In this document: positions 50,632 through 60,570 of the stretch, one piece after another
How positions within the stretch are numbered: position 1 is the first letter of the stretch
Layout: every line of letters begins with the position of its first letter
Origin: Bacteriovorax sp. BAL6_X
GTDB lineage: Bacteria > Bdellovibrionota > Bacteriovoracia > Bacteriovoracales > Bacteriovoracaceae
DNA length: 64,000 nt
Assembly (NCBI RefSeq): GCF_000443995.1
Contig: NZ_AUMC01000006.1
Span: 558,001-622,000 of the forward strand
Direction of reading: 5' to 3'
Notes under the pieces: generated by a model
What the model was told of the DNA's origin: nothing
The model's input: the letters and a program-made list of their open reading frames with translations, nothing else
Database searches by the model: none
Position numbers and translations under genes: made by a program

Positions 50632-51387
50632 ATGACTGTAGATGAAATTTTAGCAGGACTTGAAAGTGGAACTCTAAGATCAGCTTCAAAAGTTGATGGT
50701 AAATGGGTTGCTAACACTGAAGTAAAACAAATGATTCTTGAAGTTTTCAAGGCCGGAAAAAATGTTGAACAATCACAATTTGGCTGGCCAGGATTTGTCG
50801 ACAAGCACAATATACCGGCCCAAAAATTTACTGAAGACCGCGGTGTTCGCATGGTACCAGGTGGTTCAAGTGTTCGTCGTGGTGCCTATGTTTCAAGCGG
50901 TGTTATTATCATGCCACCTGCTTATATTAATATTGGAGCATATGTTGATGAAGGGACGATGGTTGATTCTCATGCCCTAGTTGGCTCATGTGCTCAAATT
51001 GGAAAGAATGTACACCTCAGTGCAGGAGTTCAAATTGGTGGTGTTCTAGAGCCAATCGGACTTGCTCCAGTAATTATTGAAGACGATGCCTTTATTGGTG
51101 CCGGTGCCGTTATCGTTGAAGGTATCCAAGTATTAAAACGCGCTGTTATCGCTCCAGGCGTAATTTTATCAAAAGGTGTTCCAGTATACGACTGTGTTAA
51201 TGAAAGAAGATTAGAACCAGGAGAGCCGATTCCAGAAGGTGCTATCGTTGTTCCTGGAACAAGACCTGTTAACGAAAAACTTTCATGGGCAAGGGATATG
51301 GGACTTTCAATGAATTGTGCCATGATTGTTAAATACCGTGATGAAAAATCTGATGCCTCACTTGAGCTAGAAGCATTTTTAAGATAA
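50632..51387 (+). CDS. dapD: Tetrahydrodipicolinate N-succinyltransferase
   Basis: The ATG at 50632 fits best; an in-frame start inside dapA would add five residues. 251 aa. N-terminal helical domain, then left-handed beta-helix hexapeptides (FVDEGTMVDSHALVG-like, AQIGKNVHLSAGVQIGGVLE, AFIGAGAVIVEGI). Uses succinyl-CoA, so this organism takes the succinylase branch; dapC, dapE and dapF are not in the window. Confidence 0.93.
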   Translation: MTVDEILAGLESGTLRSASKVDGKWVANTEVKQMILEVFKAGKNVEQSQFGWPGFVDKHNIPAQKFTEDRGVRMVPGGSSVRRGAYVSSGVIIMPPAYINIGAYVDEGTMVDSHALVGSCAQIGKNVHLSAGVQIGGVLEPIGLAPVIIEDDAFIGAGAVIVEGIQVLKRAVIAPGVILSKGVPVYDCVNERRLEPGEPIPEGAIVVPGTRPVNEKLSWARDMGLSMNCAMIVKYRDEKSDASLELEAFLR

Positions 51388-51400
51388 GGCAAATATTAGA

Positions 51401-52597
51401 ATGGAAAAAGTTTTAACGAAGTTAACAAAGAGATTGGATTCATCATTTTATTTTTATGATCTAGATGCCCTCGAAGAGCACCTACGTTATATTACTGATA
51501 ATAAAGATGACAGCATTAAGCTTTACTACGCATGCAAGGCCAATCCCCTGTCTTCGATTTTAAAACTTATTAGAAACCTTGGTATCGGCGTAGACGTCGC
51601 ATCTAAGGGAGAGCTTACACAAGTCGTGGCCAGTGGAGTGAAGTCTAGTGATATCATTTCAACTGGCCCAAGTAAGTCACGTGGTTATATTCGCACACTT
51701 TTAGAACATGAAATTAACTGTGTTGTTGTAGAAAGTCTCTATCAATTAAAGTGGCTTGATGAACAAGCTAAAAAGCTTGGGATTAAGGCCCGTGCACTTT
51801 TAAGAGTACAACTTGAGTGGGACTCACAAGAAAAATCTGTTCTAGGCGGTGATGAAGTTACGGCCTTTGGCCTTGATGAGGCCACATGGTCTACGATTAA
51901 CCTATCTGAATATAAAAACATTGAGGCCATTGGCTTTCACGTATTTCAGTGGGGTAATATTTTGGATTCTAAAAGACTTGAGGAAGTCTGGGATAAGACA
52001 TGTGAGCGCATAAGTACCCTAGCAAACAAAATGAATATCACGCCTGAAGTCATCGACCTTGGAGGTGGCCTTGGTATTGCCTATCAAAATCAAGACGAGA
52101 GAATTGATTTTAAAAAGATCAATGCGGCACTTATGCGTTTAAAGGCCAAGCACAATTTAAAGAAAATTTGGATGGAACTTGGGCGCTTTGCCGTTGGAGA
52201 ATGTGGGATTTACTTAAGCCAAATTATTGATCGTAAAAATGTTCGTGGCCAAGAAATTCTTGTTCTTGACGGCGGTATCAATCATATTGCACGTCCGGCC
52301 CTTACTGATCAGGCATTTCCTTGTCGTGTTTTAAACGAAGATAAGAAGTCAAAAGAAACGACAAAATTTCATGTTCATGGACCTTTATGTACGTCTCTAG
52401 ATAAACTTGGTATTTTTGAGCTACCAAAAGATTGTGATTATGGGGACTGGTTAGTCTTCTCACAATGCGGAGCTTATGGTTTTACAGAAAGTATGCCTTT
52501 TTTCTTATGTCATAACCTACCAGCAGAAGTTGTCTCATATAAAGGAGACGTAATGATTCCTCGAACAATCAAAACAAGTACAGATTGGCTCGAGTAA
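51401..52597 (+). CDS. lysA: Diaminopimelate decarboxylase
   Basis: PLP enzyme making lysine from meso-diaminopimelate. 398 aa. Landmarks: YYACKANPLSSIL with the PLP Lys, VASKGEL, IDLGGGLGIAY (phosphate-binding), ELGRFAVGECGIY, and near the end FSQCGAYGFTESM. It is the last gene of the lysine operon, ending 8 bp from a convergent gene. Related PLP decarboxylases exist, but the operon context settles the call. Confidence 0.9.
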   Translation: MEKVLTKLTKRLDSSFYFYDLDALEEHLRYITDNKDDSIKLYYACKANPLSSILKLIRNLGIGVDVASKGELTQVVASGVKSSDIISTGPSKSRGYIRTLLEHEINCVVVESLYQLKWLDEQAKKLGIKARALLRVQLEWDSQEKSVLGGDEVTAFGLDEATWSTINLSEYKNIEAIGFHVFQWGNILDSKRLEEVWDKTCERISTLANKMNITPEVIDLGGGLGIAYQNQDERIDFKKINAALMRLKAKHNLKKIWMELGRFAVGECGIYLSQIIDRKNVRGQEILVLDGGINHIARPALTDQAFPCRVLNEDKKSKETTKFHVHGPLCTSLDKLGIFELPKDCDYGDWLVFSQCGAYGFTESMPFFLCHNLPAEVVSYKGDVMIPRTIKTSTDWLE

Positions 52598-52605
52598 CCT
52601 TACTC

Positions 52606-55600
52606 CTAGAGTGTATTAAGAATTGGAATATTTTCTAGTTGAATATTTGGCGGTGCCATTTGTCTTAGCTGTGCAGGTGTAAGTCTTGGAACACCACGGC
52701 CTGGACCAGTAGAGTCCTCAGAACTACAATTATCACCATCACACTTAGTGACAACATACTCGGCCTTACCATCACTTAATCCAGAAATACTGATTTCAGA
52801 GTCACTAAAACTATCGCTAGTTACTAATTTAAAATCGCTCTCAGCAACCTTACATTCTACAGAAACAATATAATCATAGTCATATGAAGACAGCTCATAC
52901 TCTTTTGCACTTTCAAGTGATGAGTTTAGAGTGCTTACTTTTTCTTTGCGGTTGCCATCTTCATCTTCTTCGAAGTAAGTCTTTTTGATTTTACAGGCCT
53001 TAATCTTTTCATTTGTAAAGGTTACAGTAATGGCCGGTTTTGAACCATTAAAATCAATTAAGAGATCAGCATCAACTTCATCCGCTATAATATCTGTATT
53101 GTTAGGTTCTGGGTCTACTGGTGGAATAGGCTCAACAACATTAGGGTCATGTATAATAACATCTTCATTAGCATTAATTTCATCTACAACAGTATTAACG
53201 ACTTGAGTAATAGCTGCTGAAGCATTTGTCGTGTGAACTGCTCCTTGCACAATGCCAGGGTTTCTTAAGATGGCCGGAGTTGTCGTTCCAGTATTATTAG
53301 AAGTTAGACTTGGTCCATTTAATTTTGGTGCATTAACTTGATTAGTAATATCAGTATACTCACCTTCAATTGTAATACCATCATTTACAGCAGTCTTAGT
53401 ATCACTGGCCGTTTTTGCATCACTTGCCTTCTTATTTGCGGCCTTAATGAGCTCGACCTTATCATCAGTTCTTGCAATTGTGTGAGCAAGTTGTCTTGCA
53501 CTATCAACAATACGTTGTCCTGTTGCTTTAAGGATATTCTCTTTGACCGGTGCTGGTACATTTGCTTGTGTAGGAGCAGGAAGGGCGATCACTTTTTCAC
53601 TTGAAATTGCACTTTGTGGAGTTACGTGCGTAACACTAGCAGCTCTCGTATTTAAAGCATTTGAAGCAGTTGATGCTATTTGTGGCGTTGAAGGCTTACC
53701 AGAGTTTACGGCCTGCCTAAGAACCTCACGACGAGCAGTAGAGGTCGCACTTGATCCACTTATTAATTTATCAACTAAAGAAGGATCTCTTGTTGTAATA
53801 AGATCAAGTATTCCCTGTGCTCTTTGCTCACCACCTTTAGCAACATCCTTACGATAGGCCAAAGCAAGTAAATCCATATCACTTAGACGCTCTCCTCGAG
53901 CAACTTTACTCTCAATATTGTGATAAGCTGTTGCCTTTTGAAGATCACTTAAACCAGAAAAGTCGTAGACTCTATCCTTAACATCATCAAGGCCGTTAAC
54001 AACACCATTCATTTTAGGAAGTTGAGTCTCTTTGAAAACAAAGTGTCTTTCCGCTCTCATCACTTGGCCCTGGGCCGTTTTAGCATCTGTTAAAATTTTA
54101 ATATTATCAATATCAACACCAAACTTTAGGACAACACCTTTATCAGTAACTGTTCCTAGCCCTGAATCAATAATTGCCTGATAATTATCAGAACCTTTAT
54201 TAATAATTAGACCACTACCGTCCTCTAGCAATTTTCCTTCTTTTAATGTTTCCATACGCTTTCCTAAACGCGTGTAGAAAACAACATTAGGGTTAGCGGC
54301 TTCCTCGAATCCACTAATATAGCTTCTCACCTCTGGAATAACCTTATCAGATAAGAACCTAACGTTAGTTAACTTACTTCCGGATTGGTTTTCAATTCTT
54401 CTTAGCATTGCAGGAACTTGTGACTGATTATCAACAACAGCAACTGCTTTACCAGTAGAGTTTGGTGCCGGTAGTCCAAGAGCTTTTGGAGGAGGTAGAG
54501 CTAAAACAGGTGCTGGCCTTGCAGTATTCAGCGACGTTCTAGCATTTAAGATTCCAATTGGCGAAGGAGATACACTTGTCGTTGTTGTTGCAACCTGAGT
54601 ACCTTTAACTGTATTAACTACAGCTTCACCTGTAGTACCAGCGTTGCTCCCAGCTCGTGCAGCATTTAAGGCATCTGCACCATATTTAGCAACAGCAATG
54701 CTATCAGTTGCAACACTAACGAGGGATAGGCCAACAGCAATTTGTCCACCAAGCTTTTGAGACTCTGCAGCTGCAACGGACTCTATATTTTCTTCTGTTG
54801 AAGAAAGGCCAAGTGAGTGCTTTGTATCTGTTGTATCAAGCTGTTTATTAGCATCATTAATTTCTCTTACACCTACGGCCGCTTCACCAACGATTAATGC
54901 AGAACTTGCTGTAGCAAGAGCAACCCCGACAGGACTTCCAATCCCTGTAGCAACTAGGACACCCGACAGGGCCATACCGGCGCCGGCCATAGTAACATTT
55001 GCAAGCTTCCATGTTTCATCATTTGTATAAATATCACGCATTTGACTACATAAGAACGATGCCTGCATATCCTGAAGCCCTGGGATAACTCTATTATTTT
55101 TAAAGGCCTGTGCAATTAGATATGGCCTATATTTAAGTAGGTCCTTTAGGTCTTCATCCAAATCATCTATATCTTTAGAGGAAGAGGGAATCTTGTCTTC
55201 TAAGTCTGCTAAATCCTCAAGCATATTCTTACTTACTGTCTTATCAAGATCTTCAAAATCACTAGTTGAAATAGCACTTGCAGGTTTACTCGTACCGAAT
55301 AAAGAAGTTTTCTCAGAACAATCTTTTGCAAAGTCATTTGAAGGAGCATGAAATTTAGAACGAAACTCTTTAGTAGCATAATACTTTCTAAAATCAGGGT
55401 TTTCATTCGAAAAATTAATCATATTAGAAATATAATTATTTTGTTCAGAAGCAATAAAGTCTTTATAGTTTTGAGTGCTCCTCACTGAGGCACAATATGG
55501 GAGCTTGCCCATATAGTAATTACCGGTTTGTGAAGACGTTACACATGGAAACTTTTTCTTAATATTTTCACATTGCTTATTTATACCATCAAGGAGATCG

Positions 55601-56775
55601 TTTACCTTAGATCTCAACTCTCCCTTATTTGTCTTTTTGATTTTGCCTTCAGCTATGGCCTTCTTAAATTCTTCTTTCGCACTATTAAGGATACCTAGGA
55701 ATGGCCCTTGACCAAATTCTTGTGCTTCTTTAAGAATATCATCTATAGCATGATCTAAGCTTGACTCATTTACACCTTTAGACTTTAGCTTATGAAGAAT
55801 ATAGTTCTTCATTGAAAGCTCACTTCCAATTTTTAGGCCATCATCTAAAAGGGACTTAATTGAAGAGTGTTTTCTTATACGATCAAAGTCTTTTGAAAGT
55901 GTATCTAATTCAGAACTACTTACACTTTGAACGATTTGATCACTACTACAAGAAACTTGTACAAGAGTATCACCAATATTACGTGAACTCATAAAGAATG
56001 TTCCTAGCGTATTATCCTCAGCTTCTGCACGGTAGTCTTTTTCACAGCGAGAAAGAATTCCAACACCTTTTGAAAGCCCTAGGCCAATCCCTTTTTCTAA
56101 ACCTTCTTGATTTTCCTTTGCTTTTGCTACTGAATCTTTAATCTTAGCAATTCTCTCTTTTTGAGCTATACAGGCAGCATCGGCAACATTATGGCGACAA
56201 AACTCCTCGACTTGAGAAGCTAAATTATCAAAGGCCTCCATTTTCTTTTCGTCTGATAAAAGATCCTTAACAATCTGAGGCGTTGTGTATTCACTTGCTG
56301 AGTTCTTACAAGCACTAGTTCCAAAATTAGAACTATTTCTTCCCTTTTGACGTGCATTTACACAGGCGCCTTGCCCATCTTGACCAGGCCCAAAAAGTAA
56401 AGGATTACACCTAACTTTTAAAATTCGATTACCAAAAAAACTTTTTTCACAAGATATCTTTCTTGGAATCTGGCATTTTCCATTGGCGAGAGTTGATTTA
56501 TGTCCCGCAAGAAAACAGTCATTCGACGCTGCATAGGCATCATCAATTAGAAATTGAAAAGTATAGCGATTCTTATATTTTCGAGCGTTTTCAATATTTT
56601 CGTGAAAGTCGACAATGGAATTATGATAGTACTGCAATGTAAGAAAATTCTTATGCTCGGGCCTAGTTAAATCAAGAGTATAAACCCTTTGACTTCTTTT
56701 AGCGCTTGCAGTTGTGGACACAACTACTGCTAGCACAAGAAAAGCTGAATATAAAAGTCGACTTATTTTTACCAT
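52606..56775 (-). CDS. Giant exported hypothetical protein (1389 aa)
   Basis: Signal peptide to about residue 25 (TTASAKR). The first 550 residues carry many cysteines in pairs (CFLAGHK, CQIPRKISC, CNPLLF, CRHNVADAAC). A Gly/Ala-rich hydrophobic stretch follows (about 595-640, GAGMALSGVLVATGIGSPVG), then a long Ala/Asn/Thr-rich middle and an acidic, beta-rich C-terminus (about 1240-1360) with four cysteines. No family recognised. It may be a surface or secreted factor. Confidence 0.6.
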   Translation of the reverse strand: MVKISRLLYSAFLVLAVVVSTTASAKRSQRVYTLDLTRPEHKNFLTLQYYHNSIVDFHENIENARKYKNRYTFQFLIDDAYAASNDCFLAGHKSTLANGKCQIPRKISCEKSFFGNRILKVRCNPLLFGPGQDGQGACVNARQKGRNSSNFGTSACKNSASEYTTPQIVKDLLSDEKKMEAFDNLASQVEEFCRHNVADAACIAQKERIAKIKDSVAKAKENQEGLEKGIGLGLSKGVGILSRCEKDYRAEAEDNTLGTFFMSSRNIGDTLVQVSCSSDQIVQSVSSSELDTLSKDFDRIRKHSSIKSLLDDGLKIGSELSMKNYILHKLKSKGVNESSLDHAIDDILKEAQEFGQGPFLGILNSAKEEFKKAIAEGKIKKTNKGELRSKVNDLLDGINKQCENIKKKFPCVTSSQTGNYYMGKLPYCASVRSTQNYKDFIASEQNNYISNMINFSNENPDFRKYYATKEFRSKFHAPSNDFAKDCSEKTSLFGTSKPASAISTSDFEDLDKTVSKNMLEDLADLEDKIPSSSKDIDDLDEDLKDLLKYRPYLIAQAFKNNRVIPGLQDMQASFLCSQMRDIYTNDETWKLANVTMAGAGMALSGVLVATGIGSPVGVALATASSALIVGEAAVGVREINDANKQLDTTDTKHSLGLSSTEENIESVAAAESQKLGGQIAVGLSLVSVATDSIAVAKYGADALNAARAGSNAGTTGEAVVNTVKGTQVATTTTSVSPSPIGILNARTSLNTARPAPVLALPPPKALGLPAPNSTGKAVAVVDNQSQVPAMLRRIENQSGSKLTNVRFLSDKVIPEVRSYISGFEEAANPNVVFYTRLGKRMETLKEGKLLEDGSGLIINKGSDNYQAIIDSGLGTVTDKGVVLKFGVDIDNIKILTDAKTAQGQVMRAERHFVFKETQLPKMNGVVNGLDDVKDRVYDFSGLSDLQKATAYHNIESKVARGERLSDMDLLALAYRKDVAKGGEQRAQGILDLITTRDPSLVDKLISGSSATSTARREVLRQAVNSGKPSTPQIASTASNALNTRAASVTHVTPQSAISSEKVIALPAPTQANVPAPVKENILKATGQRIVDSARQLAHTIARTDDKVELIKAANKKASDAKTASDTKTAVNDGITIEGEYTDITNQVNAPKLNGPSLTSNNTGTTTPAILRNPGIVQGAVHTTNASAAITQVVNTVVDEINANEDVIIHDPNVVEPIPPVDPEPNNTDIIADEVDADLLIDFNGSKPAITVTFTNEKIKACKIKKTYFEEDEDGNRKEKVSTLNSSLESAKEYELSSYDYDYIVSVECKVAESDFKLVTSDSFSDSEISISGLSDGKAEYVVTKCDGDNCSSEDSTGPGRGVPRLTPAQLRQMAPPNIQLENIPILNTL

Positions 56776-56929
56776 CGCTACCTTATCGTCTTGCTACCTA
56801 GAATTACTTAATTATTATTTAAATTTTGATTAATTCAAACAACTTACGAGTTTTAATGTATAATTAAGAGGTTATCTATTAAAAATCGAATATTTAGTGA
56901 CTTATAAAAGAGGCATTAGGGAGTTGATC

Positions 56930-58048
56930 ATGTCTAATTGGAATCTAGAAAAGAAAATTATAAATATCGATGAAACAAATCACGCCCAGTACCAACTTAA
57001 TATTTATGATCTAGTTCCTGACAAAGTTGATGAGAGTGCACCAACAATCTATATACAAGCAAATGTTCACGGTGCTGAGCTACAAGGAAATATGGTCATT
57101 TTTAAGCTTCTAAACTTATTAGAAGATGAACATATTAACGCAAGAATACGAATGGTGCCAAATGCAAATCCATATGCAACTTCAATTAAGATGGGCACCT
57201 ATACTTATGGACGCTTTAATCCTATTACCGGTGATAATTGGAATCGCATGTACCTAAATTTCTTTGATCAAAAAGAAGGACAAGGACTTATCAGCGAAGA
57301 TGAAATAAAAGCATGTGAAAATAAGCAAGCGTATAAAAAGCTACTAAAGGCCAAAATTATTGAGTATAGAAATTTTCACAAGGCCTATGGAATTGATGAA
57401 AATAAAAACCTCTTTATTTATCTTCAGGAACTTGCAAGTGATGCGGATATTGTTTTAGACTTACATACTGCGGGAGTTGGCTGTCGCTACATCTATGGGC
57501 CAGACTTCTTAGAAGAAAAAATGGCAGAACTAAATTTTCCATTTCACTTAGTAATTCCGCCAGAATTTGGAGGAGCAATGGATGAAGCAAGTTTTTATCC
57601 ATGGGTAAAATTTCACGAAACCCACAAGAGCGAGAACACTTTTGAAGCCTATACACTTGAGCTAGGAAGTGAAGAATTAATTGACTCAAAGGCCGGACAA
57701 ATTGATGCCATCAATATCTTTAACTATCTAATTAAAAGAGGTGTCATCGATGCGGATGAAATCAATACAAAGAAGAATACACAGTATTTTTGTGAATTAA
57801 AAAACTATAAAGGATTCTTTGCTCCTAGCGCAGGCTTTATTGAGTATCATAAGGCACCAGGAGAGATGTTTAAGAAAGGAGAGAAGGTTATGAGTATCTA
57901 TCATTTCGATAAACTCGAAAGCCTAGAAGAAGTCATCTCCCCTATTTTAGCACCTTGTGATGGAATTGTGATTAACCATGCCCCAAGTTCAAATGTGAAA
58001 AGGGGCATGAATATCTTAGAGGCCTTTACGCAATTTAAATCAAAATAG
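56930..58048 (+). CDS. Zinc deacylase of the AstE/aspartoacylase family
   Basis: The ATG at 56930 (GGGAG site) is preferred to an upstream TTG-like start. 372 aa. Zinc site: QANVHGAELQGN (HxxE) and DLHTAGVGCRY (second His). The substrate-binding NANPYA pattern is also present. The family removes acyl groups from amino acids or cleaves peptides (succinylglutamate desuccinylase/M14-like). Substrate unknown; succinyl-diaminopimelate is not implied by the motif. Confidence 0.8.
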   Translation: MSNWNLEKKIINIDETNHAQYQLNIYDLVPDKVDESAPTIYIQANVHGAELQGNMVIFKLLNLLEDEHINARIRMVPNANPYATSIKMGTYTYGRFNPITGDNWNRMYLNFFDQKEGQGLISEDEIKACENKQAYKKLLKAKIIEYRNFHKAYGIDENKNLFIYLQELASDADIVLDLHTAGVGCRYIYGPDFLEEKMAELNFPFHLVIPPEFGGAMDEASFYPWVKFHETHKSENTFEAYTLELGSEELIDSKAGQIDAINIFNYLIKRGVIDADEINTKKNTQYFCELKNYKGFFAPSAGFIEYHKAPGEMFKKGEKVMSIYHFDKLESLEEVISPILAPCDGIVINHAPSSNVKRGMNILEAFTQFKSK

Positions 58049-58063
58049 AGTCTTAAAGGCTTT

Positions 58064-58948
58064 TTAAATACCTGATTGAAGCGCGCGAATACGCTTATCA
58101 AGACTTGGGTGGGAACTAAAAAGTTCAGCAAATGATGGCCCACTAGAGATCTTAAATGCTGTTAGATTTGGATCTGAATTATCAACCATTTTTGTACTTT
58201 GTTGTAGTTTTTGAAGGGCCGCAATCATCTTGTCACGTCCCGCAAGTTTTGCACTTCCTGCATCTGCTCTATATTCACGAAAGCGTGAGAACCACATTGT
58301 AATTGGCATTGCGAGTAGGCCGAAAATAATATCGAGAACAAAGACAAGTGCCATATGAGCAAAAGGTCCAAGTCCTGGCCCTTCTTCATCATCAGAACGA
58401 AGTGCATTTGAAATTATCATGGCACCAATACGTGATAAGATCATGACAAATGCGTTAACAACCCCCTGAACTAGTGCCATTGTCACCATATCGCCATTGG
58501 CAATGTGAGCGACTTCGTGACCAATGACTCCTTCCGCTTCATCACGACTCATTGTATGTAGAAGACCCGCTGAAACAGCAACCATTGAATTATTACGACT
58601 AGGTCCAGTAGCAAAAGCATTCACTTCATTTGAGTTATAAATATAAACATCAGGGTTTTTGATTCCACTAGCGCGAGCATATTGGTGAACAGATTGAGCA
58701 ACCCATCCATAATTTGGATCGTTTGGAGAGATCTCTGTCATACGATAGGCCATTTTGGCCATAAACTTTGACAACGCCAAAGAAATAAAAGATCCACCAA
58801 GCCCCCAAACGGCACAGATAATAATGAGGGAATTATAATTCATCCCCGCTTCCGTCATATAGCCACGGATTCCAAGTAGATTTAGAACAATACCGATCGT
58901 TGCTATAACCAAAATATTTGTAAGTAAAAATAAACCAATTCTTAGCAT
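58064..58948 (-). CDS. htpX: Membrane zinc protease HtpX
   Basis: 294 aa with two N-terminal membrane segments, VIGHEVAHIANGDMVTMAL (HExxH) and two further segments, then FREYRADAGSAKLAG with the third zinc ligand Glu. Ends with HPSLDKRIRAL, the M48B C-terminal pattern. It degrades damaged membrane proteins at the cytoplasmic membrane. Convergent with the deacylase gene. Confidence 0.94.
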   Translation of the reverse strand: MLRIGLFLLTNILVIATIGIVLNLLGIRGYMTEAGMNYNSLIIICAVWGLGGSFISLALSKFMAKMAYRMTEISPNDPNYGWVAQSVHQYARASGIKNPDVYIYNSNEVNAFATGPSRNNSMVAVSAGLLHTMSRDEAEGVIGHEVAHIANGDMVTMALVQGVVNAFVMILSRIGAMIISNALRSDDEEGPGLGPFAHMALVFVLDIIFGLLAMPITMWFSRFREYRADAGSAKLAGRDKMIAALQKLQQSTKMVDNSDPNLTAFKISSGPSFAELFSSHPSLDKRIRALQSGI

Positions 58949-59138
58949 TTTAGATTAACTCCTAAAAAATAATATTCTTAATATCATAGAGAGTAATTCT
59001 AAATTTGGTCAATAAGATGAATTATTGTTTACAAAAATTTAACAATTCTGCCTAAGCGCCAATAAAGTTTAAAGAATATTAATAAATAACCGAGTAATTA
59101 ATAAGGAACTGTTAACTAATTTCATTTAAAAGAGCAAA

Positions 59139-60491
59139 ATGATCAACAATAAACACATTACAAAAAAAGAGATTTTATGGAATGCGATTATTTTTGCAGC
59201 AGTTATCTTTACGGCCATAGAGGCCCCTTTCTCATTTATTTTTCAAACCAAGATTCAAGGATGGCAGCTAATTTGCGACTTCTTAGTATCTTCTCTATTT
59301 ATAAGTGACCTTATTTTAAGAATTCGTAAAAAAAGAGCGCAGAATATGAGTTTTTCATCAAAGGCCCATAAGAATAAATGGTTTGTCTTAATTGGAATCG
59401 ACCTCATTGCCTCTGTTCCCTACGACATTCTAAGCTATGCTCTAGGTTTCCATGCTTTTACTTATTTTAGGCTCTTTCGTCTTGTAAGAATTGCCCGCCT
59501 CTTTGAAATGGTTTCAAATCTGGCCTTCGTACCTAAGATGATTAAATTCACAGCTGTTCTAACCCTTTTTATGGTCGCTGTTCACTGGATTAGCCTATGC
59601 TGGATTATGATCACACCTATTGACCAGTCACTAATCCAAGATCGTGCCACTCACTATATTACGGCCATGTATTGGACTGTGACCACTCTTACGACAATTG
59701 GATATGGTGATATCACGCCAACAACAAATGAAGGACGCCTCTTTACTATGGTCATTATGATCCTAGGAGTTGGTGTTTACGGTTTCGTTATTGGTACAGT
59801 TAACAAAATGGTTCAAGATGGTGAGCGCTATAAGCAACAAAATAGAGAAAAGATACATGATCTCGTAAGCTTCATGAAGCATTATAATGTTCCAGAGCGT
59901 CTACAACAAAATGTCTATAGCTACTACAATCACCTTGTCACAAAAAGACTCACTGAAAACGACAATAAGATCATTAATGAACTACCTCAAGCGCTTCAAG
60001 GAGAGCTTACAGTTTATATGAATATAAAGCTCATCCGAAACCTTCCAATCTTTAAGACTCTTTCGTCAAGTTGTTTAAAAGAGGTTGCTGGTGCTCTTGA
60101 ACAAAAATACTACGGCCCTGGTCAAACCATTATCAATATTGGTGAAACTGGTCATGAAATGTACCTTATTGGCCACGGTAGCGTTGAGGTAATACTCAGT
60201 GATGGAAATGTAGTGGCCACTCTTCATGAAGGTCAATTCTTTGGTGAAAGTGCACTTCTACAAGACACTAAAAGAAATGCAAATGTTCGAGCTCTTGGTT
60301 ATTGTGAAATTTATAAACTTGATAAAGAGCAGTTTGATGAAATCTCATCACGTCATAACGACCTACTCGTTAGTATAACAAGCCTTACAACTCGTCGCTC
60401 AACTGATCGTTCAGAGCGTCACAGCCCAAGTGTAAAACGAGTTCAGCAAAAGCTTAAGGAACAGGAAAAAAACGAACAAGAAGCGGCATAA
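59139..60491 (+). CDS. Cyclic-nucleotide-gated K+-type channel
   Basis: 450 aa. Six membrane segments in residues 15-235; the fourth has regular Arg residues (FRLFRLVRIARLF), a voltage-sensor pattern. Pore loop TTLTTIGYGDITPTT holds the GYGD K+ filter. A C-linker follows, then a cNMP-binding domain (about 310-410) with LHEGQFFGESALLQDTKRNA, the phosphate-binding cassette. A long basic/acidic tail ends the protein. Potassium selectivity is inferred from the filter. Confidence 0.9.
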   Translation: MINNKHITKKEILWNAIIFAAVIFTAIEAPFSFIFQTKIQGWQLICDFLVSSLFISDLILRIRKKRAQNMSFSSKAHKNKWFVLIGIDLIASVPYDILSYALGFHAFTYFRLFRLVRIARLFEMVSNLAFVPKMIKFTAVLTLFMVAVHWISLCWIMITPIDQSLIQDRATHYITAMYWTVTTLTTIGYGDITPTTNEGRLFTMVIMILGVGVYGFVIGTVNKMVQDGERYKQQNREKIHDLVSFMKHYNVPERLQQNVYSYYNHLVTKRLTENDNKIINELPQALQGELTVYMNIKLIRNLPIFKTLSSSCLKEVAGALEQKYYGPGQTIINIGETGHEMYLIGHGSVEVILSDGNVVATLHEGQFFGESALLQDTKRNANVRALGYCEIYKLDKEQFDEISSRHNDLLVSITSLTTRRSTDRSERHSPSVKRVQQKLKEQEKNEQEAA

Positions 60492-60570
60492 ACTAGGCCT
60501 TAGAACACTTGTAGCCTTTTAATCCTTCATATTCTTTGTTAACATATCCTAATATTTTGGAGGAAACATA

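Noticed and set aside
56930-58048. AstE/aspartoacylase-like enzyme as the missing succinyl-diaminopimelate desuccinylase (DapE)
   Set aside because: DapE is an M20-type peptidase with different motifs; the HxxE...H pattern here is of the M14/AstE type, and the gene is not in the lysine operon.
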